Part shown: one piece after another, positions 13,201 to 23,150 of the stretch
Numbering within the stretch: the stretch's first letter is position 1
Layout: every line of letters begins with the position of its first letter
Source: Ulva prolifera
Lineage: Eukaryota; Chlorophyta; Ulvophyceae; Ulvales; Ulvaceae
NCBI GenBank assembly: GCA_023078555.1
Contig: CM041204.1
Span: forward strand, 3,874,430 to 3,938,429
Direction: 5' to 3'
DNA length: 64,000 bases
The notes under the pieces: model-generated
The model's input: the letters and a program-made list of their open reading frames with translations, nothing else
Told to the model about the DNA's origin: nothing
The model's database searches: none
Made by a program: the position numbers and the translations under genes

Positions 13201-15853
13201 AGCAGCAGCTTTCGGAGAGTGTGTCTCTTGCTTAGGCCCCTACTTCCGAGTCGCCGGGTTGCAGTGTCATTTCTTTGCTACAGAACTGATATGCTAAGGT
13301 ATTGGTAGGCCAGGCTACCCCCGAGGCTGCTAGTTGTGCACTGCTGTGGAGTGCCTGATGGCTTCAGCAAGCCACACTTGGTTGAGAAGGAAGACAGCAC
13401 ACGCGTGGCCACGCAGCATACAGCACACTTGAGGCACATAGCGTACAGCACGCATCACACACAGCACAGCATGCAGTCCCGCATGCCTGGGACCCGCGCT
13501 GACCCCGCGGCCAGCACGCACAGCACGCACAGCACGCTGCTGCCCGCCTGGTCGAGCCTCCTGACACCATACGAATAGCACAAACGGTGATACCAGTCTC
13601 CACTCTGTTGCCAGTGGCAATTGGTATCACTTCTGCTACCTACCTGTATGAATCGCTTGACTCGTGCCCACGTATCCAGCAAGGTGCCTCCAGCAAGGTG
13701 CCTCCAGCAAGGTGCCGACCGGCCGCACCACGGGAAGCCGCCATGCACTGTATGCTAGCAGTGCACCACCCATGGCCATAGTGCCTCAGCTGCCATCATG
13801 CATGCACACCTGGTTCTGGCCCCCGGAACGACCGCAAGCCAAAGCCACCCAAAGCCACCGTGCCGCATGCGACGCGGCCCCTGGACTGGCTCGCGGTCGT
13901 TCCGAGGGAGCGTCGCGACTGCTGCGCCACCGGGCGCCCCTGTGCTAAACAGCCCGCTGGCATGCACGTGGCTGTTGCCAACAGCCGAGGTGGTGACGGC
14001 GCCGATCTGGTTGGATCCACGGCTGCAGCACAGCAGCAGCGGCGACTGATGTCACGCATGACGGGCGCCGCGTGTGCAGTGGCCAAGGCGTTCGCGACCG
14101 CGTGCCAGGAGGGCTCGGACGTCAACCTCAAGATGTTTGAGGACATCTTCATGCAGGAGGACGCCTACGCCTTTGCCCACGTGCGCCCCCGCCTCCCCCT
14201 GAAATCACTGCATATCTGCCAAAGCCAGCCCCCATGTAGCCCCGAGGCCAGAGTGTGTGGCCCTTACGGTGGAAAGCTTCCCCCAGCTGTATATTCACTA
14301 CTGTGCTCACTGTATGCTGTCCTAGCTCGGGCAAGGAAGTAGGCATGCAAAAGGTGCATGCGTGTTGGCCATTGCGGCACGCGCTGCATGTTGTCGCTCT
14401 CTGGACTGGAACCACGACGGAAGCAGCTAGGCTTGAAGTGATGTGACCCCGCTTGACGACGCCGCACGATCAGCAAACTCGCCCCGTTCTGCGCGGCCTT
14501 TTGGAATCGGCATGCAGTCCCTTCGGACCAACGCTCCATGTGCCGTGCTCTCCCAGCTGTGCTGCGCGCTGCGCCACGCCCGCGCACGTTGCCGCTCCCA
14601 CTACCACCACCCTCTGCGTCACCTCGCCACCTGGCGAACGTTAGATCAACTGCAGCTACATGTGCACGACGAGGGAGGGACTGTAACAATGCATGGAGCT
14701 CATGCATGCAGGCAACCGCGATCGCGATGATCACGTGCGAGTCGAGCGACGAGGAGGCGTACCACTGCGCAAGTGTCACCGCGTCGGCGACGGCGTTCGC
14801 CGAGGCGACGGCGGAGGCGCACGCAAGCGCCGTGTCCAGCGCCGTCGCGTCGTGCGGCTGCATGACGGACGCCGTGTCCGTCGCCGTCGCGAGCTCCGAG
14901 ATCTACATCAAGCTCATCGCCGAGGCCACCGCGACGGCGACCGCCAGCGTCTGCATCTCTGGTGCGGCCGCCGCTCATGCATGCGTACATGCATGCATGC
15001 GCCGCGTCCGCGCATGCGCCTGGGTTTTATGGCATGTGTGTTATGCTGGGCAGGTGCTCGGGAATATCCGGAGGACTGAGGGGAATTGCTGTATGTCGAT
15101 ATGAGTTCACGATATTGAAAAACGGTTTTGTTGACAGTCGGAGGGGTGCAGGAGAGGGCAAGGTCAGCGCGACAGCATACGACACCTGCTCGTCCCTCGT
15201 CTTCGGCAAAGTCTTTGCAAAGGTGCGGGCCTGCGAGACCGCAGGGTCCGGCCAACTCCTGGAACAATGCCTGCCTGCCGCACGCAGCCACACGGCGTCT
15301 TGGTGGAGACATGCTTGAGTGCACTGCGGTTGCGCACTTTGTTTGAGTTGCAGTCTCGGACGCTGCCATGCCCAGACCTAAACTCATGCGCTTTGTTGGT
15401 GTTCTTGCCTGTCTCACCCAGTGTCGTATATAAAAACGACCGCCTGCATTGATCACCATTTGCACACCTGATCGTGGTGCTCGAATGATGCGCAGCTGCA
15501 AGATGTAGCTGTGCTCCGTAGCACACGCAGCACGCATCCCACACATGCCGCGCATCGCGTGAATGCTGTCACTGCAGGAATCTCGTGTAAGCATGCACAG
15601 GAATCACCACACAGAGTTCGAATACGCACAGCTGGCGCAGCACACATGGCATGCGTGTTTGAGATAACGCTTGTGGTTGCCACAGCGCTGCCTTCTGAGC
15701 ATTCAACGCGCTCGCGTGCAGGCCACGGCTGAGGCGATCGTCAAGGGCAACTGCATGAACTCTGAGGCGATCGCCAGGGTTCTCACGGAGGCCGGCGCGG
15801 ACTTCGACGCCTACAGCACCTGCGGCATGACCGCCGAGGCCATCAGGGTTTAG
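10276..15853 (+). CDS. Probable secreted acidic, Ala/Cys-rich protein (5 exons, 316 aa)
   Basis: Proposed exons are 10276-10672, 14080-14180, 14712-14961, 15152-15222 and 15722-15853 (TAG). Phases fit throughout (1,0,1,0) and every donor reads GTGCGC or GTGCGG. Residues 1-24 form a signal peptide (MLNTAATLALALSAALSAPA). Next comes a collagen-like acidic stretch with a Gly every third residue (DGADGKDGVDGEDGEDG) around residues 68-95. Exons 2-5 are Ala/Thr-rich segments punctuated by Cys (AKAFATACQEG; ATAIAMITCESS; AVSSAVASCGCMTDAVS; ATAYDTCSSLVFGKVFAK; AIVKGNCMNSEAI; ADFDAYSTCGMTAEAI). The repeated Ala helices with regularly placed Cys suggest a disulfide-linked extracellular structural protein. 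No family is recognised. Weak point: the 3.4-kb intron 1, which could hide exons or separate two genes; the first frame can also simply end at TGA 10701. Confidence 0.5.
12036..12058 (-). repeat. Half unit of the GTGGCAATCCAGTG foldback family
   Basis: Carries ATCACTGGATTGCCACA, one arm of the foldback element described at 21811, 22241 and 49706. The other arm is missing. The text just before it (GGTGCAGTGGTAG) resembles a tRNA D-arm, but no complete tRNA fold follows. Confidence 0.5.
12561..12625 (+). mobile_element. SINE 3' fragment
   Basis: Contains the family's 3' body GAGTTGTCAATGTCCAATAGG followed by an ATAC(TTTACT)n tail with four TTTACT-like units. The tRNA-like head and most of the body are missing, as expected for a 5'-truncated retroposed copy. 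Confidence 0.75.
12904..12975 (+). repeat. Tandem repeat, 12-bp unit, six copies
   Basis: Six perfect head-to-tail copies of CTCTGGCTCAGC. Because the period is a multiple of three, it is open in several frames (LWLSLWLS or LAQPLAQP), but it sits in the large intron and no coding exon surrounds it. Confidence 0.95.
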
Positions 15854-17611
15854 GGCGGCGCCGCGCCAGCACGGCCAGCATGCACAGCATGCGCAGCGCG
15901 TAGCGATCATGCTCGACTGGCCCTGCCCCAGTGGCCACCCGAGGCTGCGCTGCTGCAGTGATGCTGCATGCATTGGAAGACGCGTGGATGCTGTACACAA
16001 GACTGAAACTGAGTATCGGCTCTTGTGATCGCCAGAGGGTCAAGGGGGCTTGGTTGAAGCATGCTGGGGGTTTCTTGGGTTCACCAATCGTGGCTGCAGT
16101 TGCGCTTGGCAGGAGCCGGCCGGCCTGAGCTGCAGCTGCGCTGTGTGCTGTGTGATGTGTGCTATGTGCTGTGCCGTGTGCAGTGTTGTGCGTCGATGTC
16201 AGCCACAGGACTGCTCTGAGGTGGGTGTGCTGAGGTGGCAACCGGGCGTGGCGTCCGCGGCAAGGCAGGACACTGGACTTCTCCAGTGGCCGCCTGCCAC
16301 CTGCATTCGCATCCTGTCCGGGGGCCTGCTGCTGTTTCTGGATCATGAACACTCTACATTTCTTTTACTGTAGGTTTCCCTGGTAGGGATTGTCTCATTT
16401 TATACGTGTATAGTCAGCTTTCGTGCAAGGATCTGGGCAGATGCCGGCCCCTGAATGGTTTCTGTGGCACGGCCATGGGTACCCCCTCGCATGGGTTGCA
16501 AAGGGGGGAAGGGACGGGTGTTGCCGCCGTCTGTTTCTGGGCGGTTCTGGCTGCAGCACACGGACAGGCTAGCTAAAAGCTTTCAGGACCAGCAGCGAGC
16601 GATGCGAGGCTGCGCCGTGCATGCCCCGGAGTTGCTCGACCGCCTGGTGCATAATTCTTTCACTCATATGGAGGTGTATGCGTGCAAGTCTGGGCAGCAG
16701 CGCACCCGCCTCAGGGGTGGCGCAGCTCTGCTCGGCACAGTGAAGTGTCATACATACATGTATAGACCTATAGACCTATAGACCTATAGACCTATACATA
16801 GCTTAGGTGCACGGTATAGGTGCATACTCTACGGCAGGTCCGCCAGTGCAGAGGACTGAGGAGGTCACAGCGTGTGCTCAGCACGCATCTTTCTATTCGG
16901 TTGCTTGGCGATGCATTCTTCCGGCTGTGTACCGGCGAAGGTTTGAGATTAGTTGGATTTGGGTGCTTTTGGAACTGTAGCTTACCTAGCATGATTTGAC
17001 AAGGCCTCGTTCCACACAGCAACGCATTTGCTATTCCTGTGCATCGCCATGATCACAGCCGCTACCCAATTCACATGGCCCACAACACAGCCAAACCTGT
17101 GCCATCTTCTGCATGGCCCAGCAAGCGCCTTCAAAGCCTGGGAGCAAAGCCTTCTTATTACCACCAGGGGTGCATGAGCGGCGAGAGCACCAACCGAACT
17201 GTTACAACACAGCGGGCACCAGGTGTCTCTTGTTGACATCTGGCCATGAATCTGAAGCGAGGTGGCGTTGATACACAAGGACACTGAAGGGGAGGAACGT
17301 GACATCGAATGCATTGAACAGCAGCGCACTAGTACTGCAATGCAGCCACATCGACACTGCCCCCTCACATCCGATCAATCGCATCTCTCAATTACTGTCA
17401 CCCTAGCCACTCAAGATCTGCCGCAGCCTCCCGACCAGAGGTGCATTCAGACGTCCAAATATAAATGTAAAAATACAAATCGCGTTTGAGAGATTGCTGG
17501 CAATACTAGGTAGCTAGCAAAGTTTTTGCACGTGGTGCAGAATATAAAACGTTGTGAAGGTAAATTGACTCCTTGGCGCCGAAGGCACCAACGGACTTGG
17601 GGGTCATCCAC
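15854..17611. other. Intergenic, no gene seen
   Basis: Between the stop of the Ala/Cys-rich gene and the MITE-bearing repeat. It holds CAGCACGC-type microsatellite text just after 15854 and a short 8-bp tandem array at 16761-16796. No open frame shows a recognisable domain. Confidence 0.6.
16761..16796. repeat. Tandem repeat, 8-bp unit, about 4.5 copies
   Basis: TATAGACC repeated four times and ending in TATA. Ordinary microsatellite. Confidence 0.9.
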
Positions 17612-18060
17612 TCCCGCTAAAGGGTGGCCACCAGTGCTCTACAAACCGATCGGTTTCCCGAAAAAAAATGGAACAAATGGGGAAAATCCGACGGCCAGCG
17701 AGGGAGTAGTCGGTTTTCCCGCCGATACGAAGCGGTCGCTGTGCAATCCGAACGTTTTCCCGCCAGGTTTCGGAAATTTTGGCCAAACCCGACGGCGAGG
17801 GAAGCGAACCGTCGGTTTCCCGCCAGGAAAAAATCCAACTGTAGAGCACTGGTGGCCACCCCCCGGGCGCGCAAAATCCGCTGCGAAACAGACAACTTGG
17901 GGAGGGCTTTCACTATTCTATGTTGAAGGAATAATCGTAGTGTTTTGGTTCGGAGTTTTGGGGAAAACGGGTCATATTCGCCGAAAGGGCTGTCTATCTT
18001 GGGGAGAACCGCCATTTGCCGTCCTCGGCTCCCCAAAGTTGCCCAGTGTCTCAGCTCCTT
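17612..18060 (+). repeat. Repeat family B, copy 1, interrupted by a hAT-like MITE
   Basis: The right-hand part (AAAATCCGCTGCGAAACAGA then CAACTTGGGGA) is nearly identical to the reverse complement of 20340-20580. The left part matches only near the insertion point. Farther right the two copies still share short blocks around CGTAGTGT and GGGGAAA. The MITE at 17632-17851 sits inside it. Confidence 0.7.
17632..17851 (+). mobile_element. hAT-like MITE, 220 bp, perfect TIRs and 8-bp target duplication
   Basis: Starts CAGTGCTCTACA and ends with its exact reverse complement TGTAGAGCACTG. Both ends are flanked by GTGGCCAC (17624-17631 and 17852-17859). CAGNG ends and an 8-bp duplication are hallmarks of the hAT superfamily. 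Inside are repeated GGTTTCCCG / CCGACGG subterminal motifs on both strands and no coding frame, so it depends on a transposase supplied elsewhere. A related copy of the host repeat at 20545-20552 has a single GTGGCCAC and no insert, acting as an empty-site control. Confidence 0.85.
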
Positions 18061-18930
18061 GCCCAATCTCCCCCAAACTTTGTGAGCAAGCTTTGTATTT
18101 GTGTTCTGTTGCGCCTAGACGGTCGCGCTGCATCGAATTTGTCAAATGCGAGGCCAGCTGATTCTTGCACGCTAAGACGACACGCAGGGGTAACAGCGCA
18201 CAAGTGAGACCGAGCGAGTAGCTTTGACAGCGATTTTTCGCAAATGTGCTCGCCATTTTACGTGTCTTGGCGTCTGCAGTTTCAGCGTTCTAGAGTTCGA
18301 ATGGTTCCCGCCTCTCCGACAGGGCAGCACACGGTGGCCCGGTGCGGAGGTGCACCAAATCGACCCTGCTTGACAACATAAGCAAAAGATCAGAGCGTAT
18401 AGACTCTTGTTGTTGCCTGGTCATCGACTGGAACCAAATCACGGCCGTTCGGAGCATTTGTGCACGTGCAGTGTGCAAGCCAATGCAGTTGCAGAGCTGA
18501 CAACGGTCGACCTGCTAATGGACCCACGTACAGGATGCAAGTCCAAATGGAGCCTGGGTTCAGCTTTTTAGTGTGGTCATTGTGTCTAGGGAGGTGGCCA
18601 GTCTGTTGTGCTGACCGAGTGCCTTACATCCTCCGATGTGGGCCACTGCTCGCGAGGACGCTATCAAACAAGCGCAGAATGCTTGTTCGGACTGCTGATC
18701 TCATAACGGTGCATTGGTGTGCGATGAGCACCTGGCTGCATCGCGTTACGAAAGAACTGTGCGTGCAAACGTGCCATACAGCTTGTCGACGAAGGTAATC
18801 GACATAATCTTATTGATCAACGACACTGCTTAATATATCAGGGATACACCATCGATCGAAACTTGCTACACTATCGATCGAAGCTTGCCGTTTCCAGCAA
18901 GCTGATTGCAGCTGAACGACACTAAAGTGC
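18061..18930. other. Intergenic, no gene seen
   Basis: Mixed-composition sequence between the two MITE-family elements. Only short frames are open, such as 112 codons at 18460-18798, and none shows a known domain. Confidence 0.5.
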
Positions 18931-19544
18931 CAGGGCTCTACATCCCGATCGTTTTCCCGACAAAAAACTGAAAAAGGGCAAAAAAACCGACGGTGAGCGA
19001 AGCGAGCCGTCAGTTTTCCCGGCAAGCCAGGGGGGTGCCGGCGGGCGTGCCCGCCGGCTGCCAATGGTGCTTTTCGGGATCCCTGACAAACGCCGACAGC
19101 TTGTCGGTATCCCGAAATCTTGTCGGCCCTGGTCCCGACAGCTTGGCGGGCCTGAAGGCAACGGATACATATTGCAATGAAAGAGTATTCACCAGTTGAG
19201 TCACAACAATGTTGCTTGCTGCTTGCGCATTGCGAAAATGACCTTGCATCCGTTCGGGTTCATTGGTCGACCTGTTCGGAATCATTGACGTCAAGGATCG
19301 AAACTTCTGAATCAGCCGACCATGGCAGCAACGAAGCCAGTTGTTCGAAGAAATTAGCTGCAGAAAGCTAATACTAAATACTAATGCAAATCACCCGAAA
19401 ATTGTTTTTGACACCCCCGACAGAGCCTGAGGAGGTCGGCGGGCAACCCGACATCCAGCAGGCTGCTTGCCGGGGCCAGCTCGACCAAAAAAGGGGTATG
19501 GCGTCGGTTTTCCCGACCAGAAAAAACCGGCCTGTAGAGCCCTG
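18931..19544 (+). mobile_element. Larger relative of the hAT-like MITE, 614 bp
   Basis: The ends are CAGGGCTCTACA and TGTAGAGCCCTG, perfect inverted repeats one base different from those of the 17632 element. Subterminal blocks (GTTTTCCCGACAAAAAACTG; ACCGACGGTGAGCGAAGCGA) match too. The 8-bp flanks, TAAAGTGC and CACTATAC, do not agree, so either the duplication has decayed or the two ends come from two neighbouring insertions. The middle (about 19160-19380) has no similarity to the small element and no transposase frame. Confidence 0.6.
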
Positions 19545-20339
19545 CACTATACACCGGTACCGGTACCCGCACACGACGGAAATACACCAAAAACAACGCA
19601 TGCAACACATTGTACCTACGGAGCTACATATACGTATACATATACGGTAAAGTTATATGAATACGGTTATAGGCGTCTAATTATTGAAATGTATACGGTG
19701 TATACGGCGTGTATACGGCAGTATGCGGTGTCCGCTTAGTTGTGCAGTGTCCACAGGGGAACATGCCGAAAACAGCTGCGAAGCAGTCCTTACACGCCAC
19801 GAATATAGTAGCAGTCCACGTCAGACATTGCAGTAATTACTATTTCTGGGCAGAGAGGCAACTATAGTCTGTGACGACGCACTCTGCACGATGGGCGAGT
19901 CAACAGACCTCGGACCATCGTCTGCAGCAGCTGCGGGCGAGCTGTCCACGGTAGAGCCATCCGATGGCGAAGCTCGTAATCCTCAACTGCCTCGTAAGGT
20001 TGTGCGTAAGCAAATGGCTGGTGGAAAAGAGTACCGTGCATCTACGTGCCAAACCGAGCTAATCTAGGGCTGGAGCAGGCACAGAAAATGGATTTTTCGT
20101 GGAACATAATGATCCATTGACTCGCAGTGAGCGTGACCTGCATGTGATGGTGGTTTGAGATGTGCTTGGAGTCAGGAATCGGTGAAAATATGCACAATGA
20201 GCTTGTGACAGTGTTCCTGAGCATATGGTAATGAATACTGCTTCAGCGCATCGCAGCTGTACGACAGTACAAACTCTCCACATATTTATACGGCCTCGTT
20301 GCCCCCTAATTATACCTCATTTATGGTGTGTTTCGTGTT
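19545..20339. other. Intergenic, with one short ATG frame
   Basis: A 58-codon frame at 19891-20067 (MGESTDLGPSSAAAAGELST...) has the look of a hydrophilic protein N terminus but no downstream exon was found. The rest is AT-richer and contains GTATACGG-type short repeats near 19620-19730. Confidence 0.35.
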
Positions 20340-20580
20340 CTACAAACGATGGTGAGTGAGGACGTTCTCTCTGCGTTCTGTCGATTGGGGAGAATGCATG
20401 ACTGATTTGCACCGAAAAGGGTACCATCCTTGGGGACTTTCCCCGAGACTGATATCGCACACTACGAGTTCTTAACCTACCTGACCAACAGTGAAAACCT
20501 TCCCCAAGTTGTCTGTTTCGCAGCGGATTTTCCGCTTCTGGGGAGTGGCCACTCCTTAACGGACTTCAATATTTTTGCCC
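20340..20580 (-). repeat. Repeat family B, copy 2, without the MITE (empty site)
   Basis: On the minus strand it reads CCGTTAAGGAGTGGCCACTC, then AAAATCCGCTGCGAAACAGA and CAACTTGGGGAAGG. This is the same text that flanks the MITE in copy 1, with only one GTGGCCAC (20545-20552). Confidence 0.75.
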
Positions 20581-20659
20581 TGATTGCATATGCAAAATCG
20601 TATGTCATATGATTCATATGATATGAAGCAACTATGTCAATGTGCAATGATGTAATACC

Positions 20660-20703
20660 ATGTGCTGAACTGTTGTTCACATGTGAACAACAGTTCAGCA
20701 CAT
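20660..20703. repeat. Perfect 44-bp palindrome
   Basis: The arm ATGTGCTGAACTGTTGTTCA plus CA meets its exact reverse complement with no spacer. There is no mismatch. Confidence 0.95.
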
Positions 20704-21639
20704 ACCTGCCATGCCTGCAGGACCCATCATTACAAGCCTTGCCAAACCTTGTGGCTAGGGGTGCATCTTAAAGGCGATATGCATGAACCCCATGCAGTGT
20801 GGCCAGGGCCCGGGGTACAGCACGGTGCCGGATTGCTCGGAGCCCTCCAGAAAACGTTCAGTCCAGGCGTACCAGGCATACGCTGATATCAAACACCTCA
20901 CATATGAAAATCGCGTATGAGATATTCGGAAATTGATAGATCTATCTAGGCGTACATGTTTGAACGTGCGCGACTCGCCTCCTGTCCTTCTCGACTGCCA
21001 ATCGCACCGCCATGCGTGCGGCCCTCACGCACCCACACACAGACCACTCACTCAATGGCTATTTGGCGTCAGCGGCGAGCCGCCCGGCTCTGCCTGCTGT
21101 CGCTGCCCCCCCTGCCCGGTTATCACGGATCTGCCTGGCGGGCATTGGTTGCGAGTGATTGTTATGGCTTCCGAGGGTACTTCAGCCAGTGGCGTGGCCC
21201 TGACATGACGCGGTGTTCACCCATTCACCCCTACCCGCACGCCCGAATGGCACGGAGCCGCAAGCACACGCACGTATACAAAACGAACCTGCCAATTTCC
21301 TCGCGGCCTGGCTCTACTAGTAGCTAGTAGCTGGCCTCACTGAATGCCTGAGGCCCCCAGCCCCTCCCCCTAGGTCTAGCTAGACCAGCCCAGAAGGAAC
21401 ACCCACATACAAACAGGGCCGCCCCGGCGCGCCGCAACAACCCATGGCCAGTAACACCATCACCACCCAGCATACCGTAATTATTAATGGGCCCGGGCGT
21501 CGGCACATGCACGAATCGTAGCACACAAAAACGCGTGCTGGGGCTGTGCCCGGGCATCCCGCGGCTACATGTAGCCTGCAGGCGAAGACGGCCACGACTC
21601 AAGCAGCGGCACCCGATGCCGGAGGCCCGCGAGAACAGG
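20704..21639. other. Intergenic, no gene seen
   Basis: Short frames are open on both strands, none with a recognisable domain. No repeat was noticed apart from the neighbours annotated here. Confidence 0.5.
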
Positions 21640-21698
21640 AGTTGTCAATATCCAATAGGATACGGCTCAGTACATTTGGATTTACTTTTACTTTACAG
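21640..21698 (+). mobile_element. SINE 3' fragment
   Basis: AGTTGTCAATATCCAATAGG, then ATACGGCTCAGTACATTTGG and a TTTACTTTTACTTTAC tail. Same family and orientation as the 12561 copy. Confidence 0.75.
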
Positions 21699-21810
21699 GT
21701 GTAGCGGGGGCGCTAGCGCTGTGGGTGGCCCGCCCCTTTGAGTCATGCTGGATGGCCAGTGAGGTCGACCGTTGTGACAGGTCATCGCACGGTGTGGCAA
21801 TCTAGTACGG

Positions 21811-21866
21811 TGTGGCAATCTAGTAATATGGCCGATATACGAAGGTACAACCAGTGGATTGCCACA
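21811..21866. mobile_element. Foldback element, about 56 bp (GTGGCAATCCAGTG family)
   Basis: TGTGGCAATCTAGTAATATG at the left is answered by CCAGTGGATTGCCACA at the right. The left arm is duplicated once more upstream (ACGGTGTGGCAATCTAGT occurs twice between 21789 and 21824). Confidence 0.6.
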
Positions 21867-22240
21867 CGCAGCCCCGCCGGCCCGCGCTGAATCGCACCCG
21901 GGACGATGCGGTGCGCAGGCTGCCGCCGCAGTCCCCGCACATGCCAACGAAGTCATCCCGCGCGCATAGCGCACACGGCCGCCCCGGAGTCAGATGGCCT
22001 AGGCCATCGATATCGGTTGCCACCAGTGGCCACCATGGTGGCGTCAAGCGGGCGGGGTCCCCGAGGGGCACCTCACCACTCAGGCCGGATGGCGTGTTAG
22101 CGGCGAGATCTCTAGAGGTCAAGTACACCTGGGTGTGTGTATTTGACCTGCTGCAGAGCCGCTGTGTGTATGGAGTCGGCCATCATGATGGTGTCGCGAA
22201 GAGGTTGCAAGCACATGTGCTGTGTTCATATGAACATGCA

Positions 22241-22295
22241 TGTGGCAGTCCATGGCCAGTGATATGGCCGCTATATATACCACTGGATTGCCACA
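22241..22295. mobile_element. Foldback element, 55 bp (same family)
   Basis: Runs from TGTGGCAGTCCATGGCCAGT through GATATGGCCGC to CACTGGATTGCCACA. Only 375 bp from the previous copy. Its right end abuts a unit of the 33-bp repeat family at 22298. Confidence 0.6.
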
Positions 22296-22297
22296 GT

Positions 22298-22330
22298 TCA
22301 CTCACACCCATTCACTCTTCTGTGATGAAA
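22298..22330 (-). repeat. GAGTGAACGGG repeat, copy 1
   Basis: On the minus strand it contains TCACAGAAGAGTGAATGGGT, the same 20-mer found at 56.1 kb. Confidence 0.6.
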
Positions 22331-22411
22331 GGCGGTTGGCTTGGCTTGGGTATGATCTAGTAGAGTACATATGAAGTAGCGTACATGTATGAATTCGAAT
22401 GAACTACATAT

Positions 22412-22459
22412 GATATATAATTATTACAAAAGATATATCTTTTGTAATAATTATATATC
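22412..22459. repeat. Perfect 48-bp AT-rich palindrome
   Basis: GATATATAATTATTACAAAA followed by GATA and then the exact reverse complement, with no spacer. Could extrude as a cruciform. Confidence 0.95.
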
Positions 22460-22487
22460 CGAATTCGATTATATATAATCGAATTCG
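22460..22487. repeat. Perfect 28-bp palindrome next to the 48-bp one
   Basis: CGAATTCGATTATA meets TATAATCGAATTCG. It directly abuts the 48-bp palindrome, so 76 bp in a row are two perfect palindromes. Confidence 0.95.
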
Positions 22488-22720
22488 CTGGGCTCCATGC
22501 CACGTCACGATTCCAATTGGCACGCCAGCACGCGTGCCGTGAAGCATGATAATAGTAGTAGTAGTAGTATATGATCCGCAGGAAACGCTTTTGCATCGCT
22601 GCGTCGCTTGCGTGCAACTGCGTCAGAGCGCACCGAGAGGTTCTCCCTGCGCACCCTCGCGGCTCCGAGTCATCGATGATATCACCGTGCGGCGCAAGAC
22701 TTGTTACAAAACTACCACTT

Positions 22721-22777
22721 GTTACAGAAAGTAAACGGGAAAAGACAAACACCAGAAAATAATCTCATCCGAATCAA
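22721..22777 (+). repeat. GAGTGAACGGG repeat, copy 2
   Basis: GTTACAGAAAGTAAACGGGA, then AAAGACAAACACCAG, AATAATCTCATCCGAATC. Shares its order of blocks with copies 3 and 4. Confidence 0.65.
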
Positions 22778-22892
22778 CAGCCACGTACACACGGTCACAC
22801 TAGTACTGCAACCGCGCGCCCACACCTCAGTCCGGCGCATGCATGCATATGAGAGATCGATCGATGATATCAGGAGCTCGAGTTGCGCAACA

Positions 22893-22948
22893 GGTTACGA
22901 AAGAGTGAACGGGAGAAGACAACACCACAAAATAACCTCGTCCGATTG
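22893..22948 (+). repeat. GAGTGAACGGG repeat, copy 3
   Basis: GGTTACGAAAGAGTGAACGG, then GAGAAGACAACACCAC and AATAACCTCGTCCGATT. Confidence 0.65.
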
Positions 22949-23095
22949 CGCAACTGCTTGAGCCTTCTCGCTGTCTGAGCCTTCTCGCTCGCTCAGACCC
23001 CGGGGTCGGCGCCAGGGCATGCATGTGATCGTCCCCGAGGGGGGTACACATTGCCGGCCGGGACACATTGCACGACGCTTAGGGATTCGCGACGG

Positions 23096-23150
23096 GATCC
23101 GGATGAGATTCGGTTTCAGTGTTTGTTTTCTCCCGTTCACTCTTTTGTAA
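23096..23150 (-). repeat. GAGTGAACGGG repeat, copy 4, inverted
   Basis: Minus-strand text TTACAAAAGAGTGAACGGGA, then GAAAACAAACACTG and CCGAATCTCATCCGG. Opposite orientation to copies 2 and 3. Confidence 0.65.

Larger units (their letters stand above)
10673..14079 (+). other. Long first intron (or intergenic gap) of the Ala/Cys-rich gene
   Basis: Holds a SINE 3' fragment (12561-12625), a 12-bp tandem array (12904-12975) and a partial foldback unit (12036-12058). A small ATG frame at 11239-11409 (56 aa, MAGRPHRARLPKDYATR) lies about 165 nt after a TATA-like GAGCTATAAATGG near 11070. An overlapping second frame continues with a basic KR-rich segment and Cys residues. This might be a relic of an inserted gene; no family is recognised. 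Confidence 0.4.
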
